Source: Symbiodinium natans (lineage: Eukaryota > Sar > Dinophyceae > Suessiales > Symbiodiniaceae). From it: 64,000 nucleotides of DNA. Below are positions 41,501 through 42,724 of the stretch, one piece after another. The stretch spans positions 551,888 to 615,887 of the forward strand of contig CAJNDS010000535.1 in assembly GCA_905221605.1 (NCBI GenBank), written 5' to 3'. Under the pieces are notes generated by a model. That model worked only from the letters and a program-made list of their open reading frames with translations, had not been told where the DNA came from and searched no databases. The translations under genes were made by a program, and so were the position numbers. Numbering within the stretch: position 1 is the stretch's first letter; the number at the start of each line of letters is the position of its first letter.

Positions 41501-42059
41501 CTAGCCTATAATTAGGCTTAATTAAGACCTATGCCCTATAAACTTTGAACCCGAAACTCTCGAGCCTACAGGCCCCAAATCCTACACCCTAAGCCCTGAA
41601 CCCTGAACCCTATAAACCCGAAGGATTTAAAAACAAAACTGGCCCAACATCCTGATCCCGTGCCTGTCCCTATTAAAACCTCTACAGACGGAACCTTGGG
41701 TGGGTTAGGGGGGGGGGGGGGGGGTCGGACGGGCTGAGTCAGGCTTAGGCTGGGCTGCTGAGCCAGCATGCTACAATAAGGACGGGCTGGATTTTCGGAC
41801 AAACGATAAGATCCCCCTAATACTGAAAACCTTTTGGGCTTTTTTATACAAGGGGGGGGACCCTTTCATATTAGGGGGAAGCGATTAGACCCTAAACCCT
41901 AAACCCCAAACCCCAAACCCCAAACCCTAAACCCTAAACCCTAAACCCTAAACCCTAAACCCTAAGCCCTGTGGTGGAGAGGCTGCGTGCAAGTTCACCT
42001 TCGGCCCCGGCGAGAAGTTCAAGCCTTGCCGCTTGCCGCGGCTGGCTGTAGGGCCTTAG
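754..42059 (+). CDS. FRD1: Soluble fumarate reductase, FAD-dependent (OSM1/FRD1 family), 24 visible exons, 5' part missing
   Basis: Reduces fumarate to succinate using a flavin (family knowledge: soluble NADH- or FADH2-linked enzyme of cytosol or organelles, distinct from the membrane succinate dehydrogenase). The exons join in frame to about 426 codons. In order they carry the ARLGGHS(Q)[12 protein letters not shown] block, the [11 protein letters not shown] flavin-domain strand, [20 protein letters not shown] (active-site His region), [10 protein letters not shown] (catalytic Arg region), TPVIHY (second substrate His) and [11 protein letters not shown] (substrate-binding Arg). The first visible residues correspond to the region just after the N-terminal FAD-binding fold, so roughly 100-200 residues are absent. 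Donors in the chosen model are GC (12), GA (7) and GT (4); every acceptor is AG, nearly always followed by G. The final exon runs to TAG at 42057-42059, but an undetected further exon cannot be excluded. Assembled by eye; exact boundaries may shift by a few bases. Confidence 0.9.
804..1296 (+). repeat. Fumarate reductase intron 1: CCCTAAA arrays
   Basis: CCCTAAA arrays at about 833-1087 and 1187-1293 on one strand only. A sub-block at 962-1023 uses a 9-base unit, CACCCTAAA. GT donor, AG acceptor. Confidence 0.75.
1297..1387 (+). CDS. FRD1: Fumarate reductase exon 2
   Basis: Reads [19 protein letters not shown] and then the [11 protein letters not shown] signature, highly specific for soluble fumarate reductases. 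The last codon is split (CCA G), and exon 3 begins GA ATG. The intron opens with GA; CCAGGA occurs at both intron ends. Confidence 0.9.
1388..2342 (+). repeat. Fumarate reductase intron 2: facing telomeric arrays
   Basis: TTTAGGG array near the donor (about 1398-1540), CCCTAAA at 1758-1830, TTTAGGG at 1928-1970, a poly-G tract at 1977-2000, and CCCTAAA again next to the acceptor (2297-2338). GA donor, AG acceptor. Confidence 0.75.
2343..2422 (+). CDS. FRD1: Fumarate reductase exon 3
   Basis: Reads [19 protein letters not shown] and then RARIITK, the helix following the ERFPG block. Donor is GC (GCTGGG). Part of the 3' end of this exon is repeated 118 bases downstream (2515-2557) on the other side of a CCCTAAA array. 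Confidence 0.9.
2397..2557 (+). repeat. CCCTAAA array flanked by a ~45-base duplication of exon 3
   Basis: 2397-2441 is repeated with small indels at 2515-2557. The CCCTAAA array lies between them (about 2452-2513). The second copy lacks three bases of the exon (ACC). This has the form of an insertion with a long target duplication. Confidence 0.8.
2568..2793. mobile_element. Foldback element family B, interrupted by a TTTAGGG array
   Basis: Terminal inverted repeats of the form CATGGGTTC...CTACCCCCCTCTATACTAC and their complement (TAGTATAGAGGGGGG). Related copies occur at 16878, 26363, 41446 and 45157. Here a TTTAGGG array at about 2607-2642 sits inside the left arm. No coding capacity, so MITE-like. 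Confidence 0.6.
2990..3506. repeat. Fumarate reductase intron 3, distal part
   Basis: CCCTAAA at about 2993-3028, TTTAGGG at 3150-3225, a poly-C tract at 3425-3445 and a short CCCTAAA array touching the acceptor at 3475-3505. The non-repeat sequence between shows no supported exon. Confidence 0.65.
3511..3560 (+). CDS. FRD1: Fumarate reductase exon 4
   Basis: Reads [16 protein letters not shown] plus two bases of a split Glu codon, completed by exon 5 about 20.9 kb downstream. Donor GC (GCCTCTGG); acceptor AAG in a CCCTAAA context. Confidence 0.85.
4300..4490. mobile_element. Foldback element family A' with a telomeric array inside
   Basis: Ends resemble ACTCGGACCCAGAGCAGGCCC and the complement at GTTACTCCAGGGTCTAG. 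Uninterrupted relatives are at 15283 and 27630. The CCCTAAA array at about 4351-4425 splits the inner block that reads GGTTCCCTTACAAGCCCC in the relatives. Confidence 0.6.
4605..4710. mobile_element. Foldback element family E-like
   Basis: Imperfect inverted repeat TTCTCTAAA.GATGGTCC ... GGACC.TACTTTTGAGAA, with an internal block CCCCTCTTATTTAGGG shared with 37155-37265. Short and non-coding. Confidence 0.45.
4888..6343 (+). CDS. C3H zinc-finger protein, copy 1, split by introns, five upstream of the last
   Basis: Two C3H fingers, CX7CX5CX3H and CX8CX5CX3H, the RNA-binding type. Exon pieces by comparison with copies 2 and 3: 4888-5072, 5353-5472, 5599-5641, 5811-5855, 5986-6114, 6244-6343, with a last exon from about 6700. 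The intron after 5072 (GT-AG) splits the second finger between RF and VH. Others: after 5641 GC-AG, after 6114 GT-AG, after 6343 GT-AG. Boundaries after 5472 and 5855 do not give clean splice consensus. Most of these introns carry CCCTAAA arrays. The last exon does not keep the reading frame of copy 3, and there is a ~48-base extra segment near 6040-6090, so this copy may be decaying. Precise function unknown. Confidence 0.7.
5073..5352 (+). repeat. Telomeric intron inside zinc-finger copy 1, absent from copies 2 and 3
   Basis: CCCTAAA copies and variants at about 5157-5347, between donor CAG|GTTTCT and acceptor TCAG|GTTTGTC. CAGGTTT is present at both ends. In copies 2 and 3 the sequence reads straight through GTGCAGGTTTGTCCACGAG. 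Confidence 0.85.
5642..5810 (+). repeat. Telomeric intron (GC-AG) inside zinc-finger copy 1
   Basis: GCAC repeats at both ends (GCAGAA|GCACCTG ... GTAAG|GCACAGC). A CCCTAAA array fills 5705-5775. Copies 2 and 3 read GCAGAAGCACAGC without a break. Confidence 0.85.
6115..6243 (+). repeat. Telomeric intron (GT-AG) inside zinc-finger copy 1
   Basis: GTGCC at both ends (CCT|GTGCCTTTGG ... CCCTAG|GTGCCCTTC). A short CCCTAAA array abuts the acceptor (6213-6241) and forms the AG itself. Copies 2 and 3 lack it. Confidence 0.8.
6590..6690 (+). repeat. CCCCCTAAA 9-mer variant array
   Basis: A telomere-like array with extra C residues (CCCCTAAAC units) lies before the last exon of zinc-finger copy 1 (acceptor AAG at 697-699 of the 6000s). 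Confidence 0.7.
6700..9430 (+). other. Downstream part of tandem unit 1, possible diverged exons
   Basis: Islands conserved in all three units alternate with CCCTAAA/TTTAGGG arrays (7365-7425, 7725-7795 as the CCTAAAG variant, 7865-8015, 8118-8190, 8357-8408). One block reads RYRLxE(E/K)QRAHGC in all three units near 7050, 10795 and 15690, and another resembles DLAK(N/D)L near 7281, 11058 and 16001. No family recognised. A foldback at 7480-7680 has arms CCCAAGTGG.../GACAGCCACCC. Confidence 0.4.
9055..9258 (+). CDS. Conserved ORF of tandem unit 1, unknown function
   Basis: Reads [20 protein letters not shown] and then [20 protein letters not shown] to a TGA at 9256-9258. The same frame is conserved in unit 2 (about 12950-13147) and unit 3 (about 18085-18275), with changes that mostly keep similar residues. 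Upstream it runs into CCCTAAA, so the true exon start is uncertain. No known domain recognised. Confidence 0.4.
   Translation, partial: PKPETLVDVGGDGRNEQARCVCIGALCQVIRSRILGQIRMSWCRLDSEDSESTVDQMPLMKKVGSTS
9529..10206 (+). CDS. C3H zinc-finger protein, copy 2, uninterrupted main exon
   Basis: Starts [19 protein letters not shown]. First finger C16, C24, C30, H34; second C46, C55, C61, H65. Then a Pro/Asn-rich tail. Related C3H proteins bind RNA; the target here is unknown. Reading upstream of the ATG stays open ([10 protein letters not shown]), so the true start may lie further 5'. Nearly identical to copy 3 and lacks the introns of copy 1. The ORF continues to 10206, but homology to copy 3 and the last exon suggests splicing near 10090 to an exon at about 10438-10547, ending in a TAG made by TTTAGGG repeats. 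The tail after 10090 may therefore be intronic. Confidence 0.8.
   Translation: MTKAEQKKAVQFTRMCKFWRTNECKMGADCTFAHSTSELRPSPKPCFDFVKTGFCLRGEGCRFVHEMKSNSKLVDVNVSPFPAIQAQAGPSSFVTTYMMPTYNFVNPMTLAEAQQLPPPYELEPYKHMANPHTGTDNNDLFGPRFHAPPVVEQIPVPFSLVGFGHKGDKSAEESNFPSLSKTSLSFSDSLEHCFFWFCMFLLAAIILLSSREHAGSPLRVMIHVP
10210..10437 (+). repeat. CCCTAAA arrays between the zinc-finger copy 2 exons
   Basis: Two arrays (10210-10248 and about 10322-10433). The second directly precedes the AAG acceptor of the presumed last exon. Confidence 0.65.
10438..10547 (+). CDS. Presumed last exon of zinc-finger copy 2
   Basis: Reads [20 protein letters not shown] and then YDVAECMTR, then runs into TTTAGGG where TAG (10545-10547) ends it. 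Copy 3 uses a different frame at its 3' end, so one of the two carries a frameshift. Confidence 0.4.
10942..10992 (+). repeat. Telomeric insertion with a 9-bp target duplication
   Basis: GCTTCTACC occurs at 10942-10950 and 10984-10992, flanking about 33 bases of CCCTAAA. The matching site in unit 1 (7200-7208) has a single copy and no array, and unit 3 (near 15920) is also empty. This is a clear empty-site comparison. Confidence 0.85.
11060..12907. repeat. Telomeric arrays in the second half of tandem unit 2
   Basis: CCCTAAA at 11073-11130, TTTAGGG at 11215-11345, CCCTAAA at 11455-11482 and 11636-11672, TTTAGGG at 11818-11892, CCCTAAA at 11980-12035, TTTAGGG at 12809-12907. The conserved unit islands lie between them. 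A possible exon near 12065-12110 reads [14 protein letters not shown]; its counterpart near 8212 reads [14 protein letters not shown]. Confidence 0.6.
12950..13147 (+). CDS. Conserved ORF of tandem unit 2, unknown function
   Basis: Second member of the ORF described at 9055: [18 protein letters not shown], then [19 protein letters not shown], ending at TAG 13145-13147. Its 3' end differs from unit 1. Confidence 0.4.
   Translation, partial: LFVDVGGDGRNELGRCLRIGVLCQGIRSRILGQIRMSWCRLDSGDSESTVDQMQLMKKVCSTAWL
13404..13965 (+). CDS. C3H zinc-finger protein, copy 3, main exon
   Basis: Same protein as copy 2 through [12 protein letters not shown], with both fingers intact and no internal introns. 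The ORF reads on to 14009 into CCCTAAA, but continuity with a last exon at 14518-14621 is more likely. The join after 13965 uses AT as donor, while copy 1 has GT at the same point (CTCAG|GTGCTC). A join after 13964 (GA donor) is the alternative. Upstream in frame: [10 protein letters not shown]. Confidence 0.8.
13989..14036 (+). repeat. CCCTAAA array after the zinc-finger copy 3 main exon
   Basis: Pure CCCTAAA repeats. Copy 2 has none at this point, showing insertion or loss since the unit duplication. Confidence 0.75.
14133..14245. mobile_element. Foldback element family A
   Basis: Terminal inverted repeat CTAGGATGCCCAGTA... against CCTAGGTTAC(T)GGGCAGCCTAG, about 113 bases. Internal block GGTTCCCTTATAAACCCCTT. 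Near-identical copies at 26840 and 43334. No coding capacity. Confidence 0.7.
14246..14366. mobile_element. Second foldback element, family A relative, adjacent
   Basis: GGTAGCCCAGTGGTACGC on the left pairs with TAACTGGGGTACCC on the right. It lies directly next to the previous copy. Confidence 0.5.
14440..14502 (+). repeat. TTTAGGG array before the zinc-finger copy 3 last exon
   Basis: Clean TTTAGGG array. Here the G-rich strand precedes the acceptor, whereas copy 2 has CCCTAAA at the same place. Confidence 0.75.
14518..14621 (+). CDS. Presumed last exon of zinc-finger copy 3
   Basis: Acceptor CAG at 14515-14517. Reads [20 protein letters not shown] and then [13 protein letters not shown], stop TGA 14619-14621, before a TTTAGGG array. 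Joined to 13965 it gives S-G-M-D in frame. Homologous blocks exist at 6700 and 10438. Confidence 0.5.
14750..15205 (+). repeat. 32-bp minisatellite
   Basis: About 14 diverged copies of a 32-base unit with core GCCGATGGACCGTTTTCG, then TAAGAACACCGGTG. Because 32 is not a multiple of 3, the repeat cycles through all frames and leaves overlapping spurious ORFs on both strands. Found only in unit 3. Confidence 0.9.
15283..15400. mobile_element. Foldback element family A' (uninterrupted)
   Basis: AACTAGGACCCCGAGTAGGC on the left and GTTACTCCTGGGTCTAGG on the right. This is the empty-site counterpart of the telomere-split copy at 4300-4490. Confidence 0.6.
15455..15600. mobile_element. Foldback element family E
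   Basis: Starts GGGCAGTTACATGGTCC, contains a palindromic ATATGGGCCC block, and ends with the complementary TTCATGAATG/GGGACCATATTA arms. Relatives at 27750, 40862 and 57735. Confidence 0.5.
16133..16275. mobile_element. Foldback element family D
   Basis: GGGGGTCGGAATTATTGCCAAT at the left and CTAGTTATTCAGGCCCCTA at the right. Relatives at 22872, 32657 and 37785. Confidence 0.5.
16878..17013. mobile_element. Foldback element family B
   Basis: TTTTCCTACTACCCCCCTCT on the left, complement GGAGGAGAGTAGGGGAG on the right, AT-containing palindromic centre. No ORF. Confidence 0.6.
17475..17720 (+). repeat. Degenerate TTTAGGG repeats
   Basis: Irregular copies (TTTAGAG, TTTTGAT, TTTGGGG variants) at 17475-17600 and 17663-17718. 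No exon recognised. Confidence 0.6.
18085..18275 (+). CDS. Conserved ORF of tandem unit 3, unknown function
   Basis: Third member: [19 protein letters not shown], then [16 protein letters not shown]. More diverged than units 1 and 2 and with a different 3' end ([11 protein letters not shown]). Boundaries unclear. Confidence 0.35.
18590..20105. repeat. AT-rich block of diverged tandem repeats
   Basis: Composition differs sharply from the rest and there is no telomeric repeat. A 264-286-base unit carrying GCGAATTT(A/G)GCTACTAGAG and ATAGCCCAATTTGA starts at 18759, 19023 and 19309. A second unit of about 120 bases with GGCTCTAC.TACATAAC and TATACTATGTCTGAAAAG occurs at about 19413, 19545 and 20000. 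No convincing ORF. It may be satellite DNA or a decayed element. Confidence 0.75.
20110..20400. repeat. Large foldback: CCAAAA-rich arm facing GGTTTT-rich arm
   Basis: Left arm about 20140-20262 (repeats of ACCAAAAA ending ACCAATTTTCCGGGACTCT). Right arm from about 20288 (AGAGTCCCGGAAAATTGGT then GGTTTTTTTGG repeats) to 20396. The spacer is about 25 bases. The two arms could form a stem of over 100 bp. The ORFs here (Lys/Pro- or Phe/Gly-rich) are artefacts. Confidence 0.9.
22872..22985. mobile_element. Foldback element family D
   Basis: TAGGGCTCTGAATAATTACTA at the left and AGCCCTATTCGAATT.AAGGCCCCTA at the right, with a poly-C stretch (22926-22940). Confidence 0.45.
23395..23606. mobile_element. 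Foldback element family C containing a telomeric array
   Basis: CTACTTGGTGGTTCATGGTAC at the left and TACTAAGTACCCTGAACCTCC at the right. CCCTAAA copies at about 23505-23560 sit inside. The copy at 24265 has no array. Confidence 0.65.
24265..24425. mobile_element. Foldback element family C, intact
   Basis: CTTGGAGGTTCATGGTACTT and its complement near 24402-24423. Symmetrical interior around TTATAATAGGG/CATTTAGGGG. Its right end lies within about 10 bases of the acceptor of fumarate reductase exon 5. Confidence 0.7.
24433..24460 (+). CDS. FRD1: Fumarate reductase exon 5 (28 bases)
   Basis: Completes the split Glu of exon 4 and reads YKKAGKTIK, then GA donor (GAGTCCGGG). It joins to [11 protein letters not shown], giving the expected hairpin before the flavin-domain strand. 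Confidence 0.8.
24461..25375 (+). repeat. Fumarate reductase intron 5: TTTAGGG side facing CCCTAAA side
   Basis: TTTAGGG-type repeats at 24490-24570 and 24640-24720, poly-C at 24798-24824, then degenerate CCCTAAA/CCCCAAA repeats at 24915-25370 up to the acceptor. Confidence 0.75.
25376..25429 (+). CDS. FRD1: Fumarate reductase exon 6
   Basis: Reads [18 protein letters not shown] with a GT donor (GTAGCTCG). A GA donor after GCC at 25417 is possible and would drop four residues. Confidence 0.85.
25430..25833 (+). repeat. Fumarate reductase intron 6: facing arrays
   Basis: TTTAGGG at 25448-25553, degenerate telomeric copies in the middle and CCCTAAA at 25780-25825 next to the acceptor. Confidence 0.75.
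25834..25892 (+). CDS. FRD1: Fumarate reductase exon 7
   Basis: Reads [19 protein letters not shown] plus two bases of Glu. LPTTNGEH is a family signature. Donor GC (GCACCACTGG). Confidence 0.92.
26363..26492. mobile_element. Foldback element family B
   Basis: Poly-C left arm (26366-26381) with AAGTTCCCC; right arm GGGGCAACCTAGGGGGGC, then AGTCTAGAGGAGGGTAGCAG. Confidence 0.5.
26840..26983. mobile_element. Foldback element family A split by a CCCTAAA array
   Basis: Left end CTAGGATGCCCAGTAGT, right end GGTTACTGAGCATCCTAG. A CCCTAAA array (about 26934-26965) replaces the point where the copies at 14133 and 43334 read CCTTTTT.A.CCTAGG. Confidence 0.75.
27011..27044 (+). CDS. FRD1: Fumarate reductase exon 8 (34 bases)
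   Basis: [11 protein letters not shown] in frame after the split Glu. Donor GC; GAGGC repeats at both ends of the next intron. Confidence 0.9.
27630..27745. mobile_element. Foldback element family A'
   Basis: ACTGGGACCGGGAGTAGGCC on the left, GGCTACTCCCGGATCTAG on the right, interior GGTTCCCATATAATCCCC. Confidence 0.6.
27750..27965. mobile_element. Foldback element family E split by a TTTAGGG array
   Basis: TTTAATATGGTCCCGTGC at the left and TGGGACCATGTAACTCCC at the right. The intact relative at 40862 reads GGGCCCATACTAAGGCACCATG where this copy has the array. Confidence 0.6.
27989..28027 (+). CDS. FRD1: Fumarate reductase exon 9
   Basis: Reads [13 protein letters not shown]. Donor GT (GTGCGAG); CCAGGTGC is present at both ends of the next intron. 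Confidence 0.92.
28240..28530. repeat. Two nested foldbacks in fumarate reductase intron 9
   Basis: First: CCTTGGGGACTAAATGAACCC (28240) pairs with GGGGTTCATTTCGTCCCCAAG (28330). Second: CTCTTTGTTCACGCGCTACA, then GAAATATTCTT (28379-28410), pairs with AAGAATATTTCTG, then GTGAACAAAGGG (28439-28472). Both are non-coding. Confidence 0.75.
28610..29002 (+). repeat. CCCTAAA arrays before fumarate reductase exon 10
   Basis: Arrays at 28612-28687 and 28838-29000, with a poly-G tract at 28805-28834 between. The last array ends in the CCCAG acceptor. Confidence 0.85.
29003..29047 (+). CDS. FRD1: Fumarate reductase exon 10
   Basis: Reads [15 protein letters not shown]. The His belongs to the conserved Q(V/I)HPT active-site motif. 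Donor GC: the intron opens GCCCTAAACCC, so the telomeric array starts right at the donor. Confidence 0.93.
29048..31406 (+). repeat. Fumarate reductase intron 10
   Basis: CCCTAAA at 29048-29240. A minisatellite of about 45 bases with core CTCCTCCCGGACAGTTTCTG at about 29390-29850. A long CCCTAAA array at 30203-30350, then poly-C at 30354-30373. Scattered telomeric copies at 30530-30600, 30955-30985, 31138-31178 and 31310-31380. The long minus-strand ORFs over the minisatellite are spurious. Confidence 0.7.
31407..31437 (+). CDS. FRD1: Fumarate reductase exon 11 (31 bases)
   Basis: Reads [10 protein letters not shown] plus G. Donor GC (GCAATCTC), acceptor CAG. Confidence 0.9.
31438..32157 (+). 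repeat. Fumarate reductase intron 11
   Basis: Short CCCTAAA array at 31482-31515. A GATGAT/GGTGGT microsatellite at 31911-31955. AT-rich unremarkable sequence at 31960-32150. GC donor, AG acceptor (AAAGCAG). Confidence 0.65.
32158..32242 (+). CDS. FRD1: Fumarate reductase exon 12
   Basis: Reads [19 protein letters not shown] and then RRDYVTGEM. The RD pair includes the catalytic arginine region of the family. Donor GA, giving M-W-K-N-K across the junction. Confidence 0.94.
32243..33000 (+). repeat. Fumarate reductase intron 12: TTTAGGG arrays only
   Basis: TTTAGGG arrays at 32512-32606 and 32850-32938. Foldback D at 32657-32768. GA donor, CAG acceptor. Confidence 0.75.
32657..32768. mobile_element. 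Foldback element family D
   Basis: TAGGGGTCGGAATCATTACT on the left, GATTCGAATTATTAACGCCC on the right. The clearest member of the family. Confidence 0.6.
33001..33037 (+). CDS. FRD1: Fumarate reductase exon 13
   Basis: Reads [12 protein letters not shown]. Donor GC (GCTGGATC). Confidence 0.9.
33038..33872 (+). repeat. Fumarate reductase intron 13
   Basis: TTTAGGG at 33075-33110, 33252-33300, 33402-33460 and 33740-33850; CCCTAAA at 33533-33610. Includes the 26-bp flanking duplication described separately. Confidence 0.75.
33227..33322 (+). repeat. TTTAGGG array with perfect 26-bp flanking duplication
   Basis: 33227-33252 and 33297-33322 are identical (AGGGACCATAAGGG followed by AATCTTATTGGT). 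Only TTTAGGG lies between. The surrounding sequence resembles part of foldback family D in reverse, so the array appears to have entered a pre-existing element. Confidence 0.9.
33873..33923 (+). CDS. FRD1: Fumarate reductase exon 14
   Basis: Reads [17 protein letters not shown], a family motif (WHCKHYxGRG). Donor GA (GACACTCGG). Confidence 0.93.
33924..34325 (+). repeat. Fumarate reductase intron 14: facing arrays
   Basis: TTTAGGG at 33937-34005, CCCTAAA at 34163-34195 and degenerate copies to the acceptor. Confidence 0.75.
34326..34364 (+). CDS. FRD1: Fumarate reductase exon 15
   Basis: Reads [13 protein letters not shown]. Donor GA; GGAC repeats at both intron ends. Confidence 0.92.
34365..34950 (+). 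repeat. Fumarate reductase intron 15: facing arrays
   Basis: TTTAGGG array at 34381-34470 close to the donor, CCCTAAA array at 34840-34930 close to the acceptor. The clearest inverted pair. Confidence 0.85.
34951..35014 (+). CDS. FRD1: Fumarate reductase exon 16
   Basis: Reads [19 protein letters not shown] and then HQ. The end is uncertain: GC donor after 35014 with exon 17 starting at 35643, or end at 35013 with exon 17 at 35654. Both keep frame. Confidence 0.8.
35015..35642 (+). repeat. Fumarate reductase intron 16: TTTAGGG arrays
   Basis: Degenerate TTTAGGG-type repeats at 35040-35270 and a cleaner array at 35440-35608. Confidence 0.75.
35643..35674 (+). CDS. FRD1: Fumarate reductase exon 17
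   Basis: Reads AAKKQEK before a GA donor (GACCAAAG). Start ambiguous as stated for exon 16. Confidence 0.7.
35675..36376 (+). repeat. Fumarate reductase intron 17: TTTAGGG-type repeats
   Basis: TTTAGGG at 35732-35790, and degenerate copies at 36048-36155 and 36267-36335. A short CCCTAAA run near 35915. Confidence 0.7.
36377..36408 (+). CDS. FRD1: Fumarate reductase exon 18 (32 bases)
   Basis: Reads [14 protein letters not shown] acceptor, GC donor. Fits between exons 17 and 19 with phase preserved. Confidence 0.88.
36409..36824 (+). repeat. Fumarate reductase intron 18
   Basis: Mostly unique sequence, with CCCTAAA at 36750-36792 before the acceptor. Confidence 0.65.
36825..36906 (+). CDS. 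FRD1: Fumarate reductase exon 19
   Basis: Reads [19 protein letters not shown] and then HNIIDGSK. Donor GC. Confidence 0.9.
37155..37265. mobile_element. Foldback element family E-like
   Basis: CTTCTCTAAAATATGGTCCC pairs with GGGACCGTATTTCTAGAGAA. Interior shared with 4605-4710. Confidence 0.55.
37785..37865. mobile_element. Short foldback element family D
   Basis: GGCCCTTAAGAATTAAGAATT on the left, TAGTATTTATTCCGACCCTTA on the right. Confidence 0.35.
38564..38615 (+). CDS. FRD1: Fumarate reductase exon 20
   Basis: Reads [17 protein letters not shown] plus T of a split Cys codon. The His of the TPxxHY motif is a substrate-binding residue in the family. Donor GC. Confidence 0.94.
38616..39377 (+). 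repeat. Fumarate reductase intron 20: CCCTAAA arrays
   Basis: A long array at 38674-38935, further copies at 39100-39360. Confidence 0.8.
39378..39433 (+). CDS. FRD1: Fumarate reductase exon 21
   Basis: Reads [18 protein letters not shown] after completing the split Cys. Donor GC. Confidence 0.94.
39434..40106 (+). repeat. Fumarate reductase intron 21: facing arrays
   Basis: TTTAGGG at 39458-39570 followed by an 11-base variant (GGGGGGTTTAG) at 39566-39605. CCCTAAA at 40025-40095. Confidence 0.75.
40107..40187 (+). CDS. FRD1: Fumarate reductase exon 22
   Basis: Reads [17 protein letters not shown] and then [25 protein letters not shown] is the C-terminal FAD-binding and active-site Arg block. 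Donor GA. Confidence 0.96.
40188..41275 (+). repeat. Fumarate reductase intron 22: facing arrays
   Basis: TTTAGGG at 40200-40300 and CCCTAAA at 41205-41240. An intact foldback E at 40862-41005 lies between. Confidence 0.7.
40862..41005. mobile_element. Foldback element family E, intact
   Basis: AGGGTAGTTTCATTGGCCCG on the left, CACCATGTAACTACCCTTTT on the right. GGACCC/GGGTCC inner arms. Confidence 0.6.
41276..41308 (+). CDS. FRD1: Fumarate reductase exon 23 (33 bases)
   Basis: Reads [11 protein letters not shown], the family's (E/D)CVVFGR.AG helix. Donor GT (GTGGGG). Confidence 0.94.
41309..41981 (+). repeat. Fumarate reductase intron 23: facing arrays
   Basis: TTTAGGG/CTTAGGG at 41350-41425, a truncated foldback B at 41446-41535, poly-G at 41708-41725 and CCCTAAA at 41888-41968. 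Confidence 0.75.
41446..41535. mobile_element. Foldback element family B, truncated
   Basis: Left arm TCATGGGTTCCCCTACTACC present; the right arm is lost after AATTAGGCTTAATTA. Confidence 0.4.
41982..42059 (+). CDS. FRD1: Fumarate reductase last visible exon
   Basis: Reads [15 protein letters not shown] and then [10 protein letters not shown] to TAG at 42057-42059. AA(C)K fits the family C-terminus. The remainder is unique, so the stop could be an intron read-through; another exon was not found before ATG8. Confidence 0.65.
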   Translation, partial: AACKFTFGPGEKFKPCRLPRLAVGP

Positions 42060-42685
42060 GGCTTAGGGTTCTTAAGCCCTAAACCCTAAACCCTAAACCC
42101 TAAACCCTAAACCCTACACCCTAAACCCTAAACCCTAAACCCCGCCCCCCCCAGGGTTAAGGGTTCTGGTCTATTTAGCTCCTGGATTTGGGCTCGAGGT
42201 CGTTTAGGGGTTAAGGGTCGTGGAGGGCTCGAGGGTTGGAGTCCCTGTAAATCAGCTTGCGTAGGTTTTCGGGTTTGGGGGTTCAGAGTTTACTCAGGGT
42301 CTGGGGTTTAGGTTTTCAGGTTTGGGGTTGAAGCTTTACTTAAGGTTTAGGATTGAATTGAATGCTTAGGCCAGGGTTAAGAGCTTTTCTAGCCCAAGTT
42401 TAGAGCTGCGGGTGTAAGGTTGAAACCCTCAGCCCTACAACCTGAGCCCTAAACCCTGCAACCCTGAACCCTAAGCCCCCAGCAAGTACCAAGCAACTTA
42501 GCAACCCTAAACCCTAAACCCTAAACCCTAAACCCTAAACCCTAAACCCTAAACCCTAAACCGCTCAGAATGGTGGAGCCCCAAAGCTGGTTATGACCAC
42601 GGTTTATGGTTTAGGGGCGTTTAAGCCCTAAACGCTAAACCCTAAACCCTAAACCCTAAACCCTAAACAAGGGAAGGGGGGTCCC
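42060..42685 (+). other. Intergenic spacer between fumarate reductase and ATG8
   Basis: CCCTAAA arrays at about 42075-42142, 42507-42562 and 42625-42668, and unique sequence. It must hold the 3' end of one gene and the 5' region of the next. No TATA-like or poly(A) signal recognised; dinoflagellate messages are usually trans-spliced. Confidence 0.55.
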
Positions 42686-42724
42686 ATGATGCACGGCTCT
42701 GTCGCAAGCTTCAAGTCCGAAATG
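42686..42724 (+). CDS. ATG8: ATG8 exon 1
   Basis: Start ATG at 42686 directly followed by a second ATG. Reads MMHGSVASFKSEM, matching the ATG8 N-terminal F-K-x-E helix. GT donor. Confidence 0.8.
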
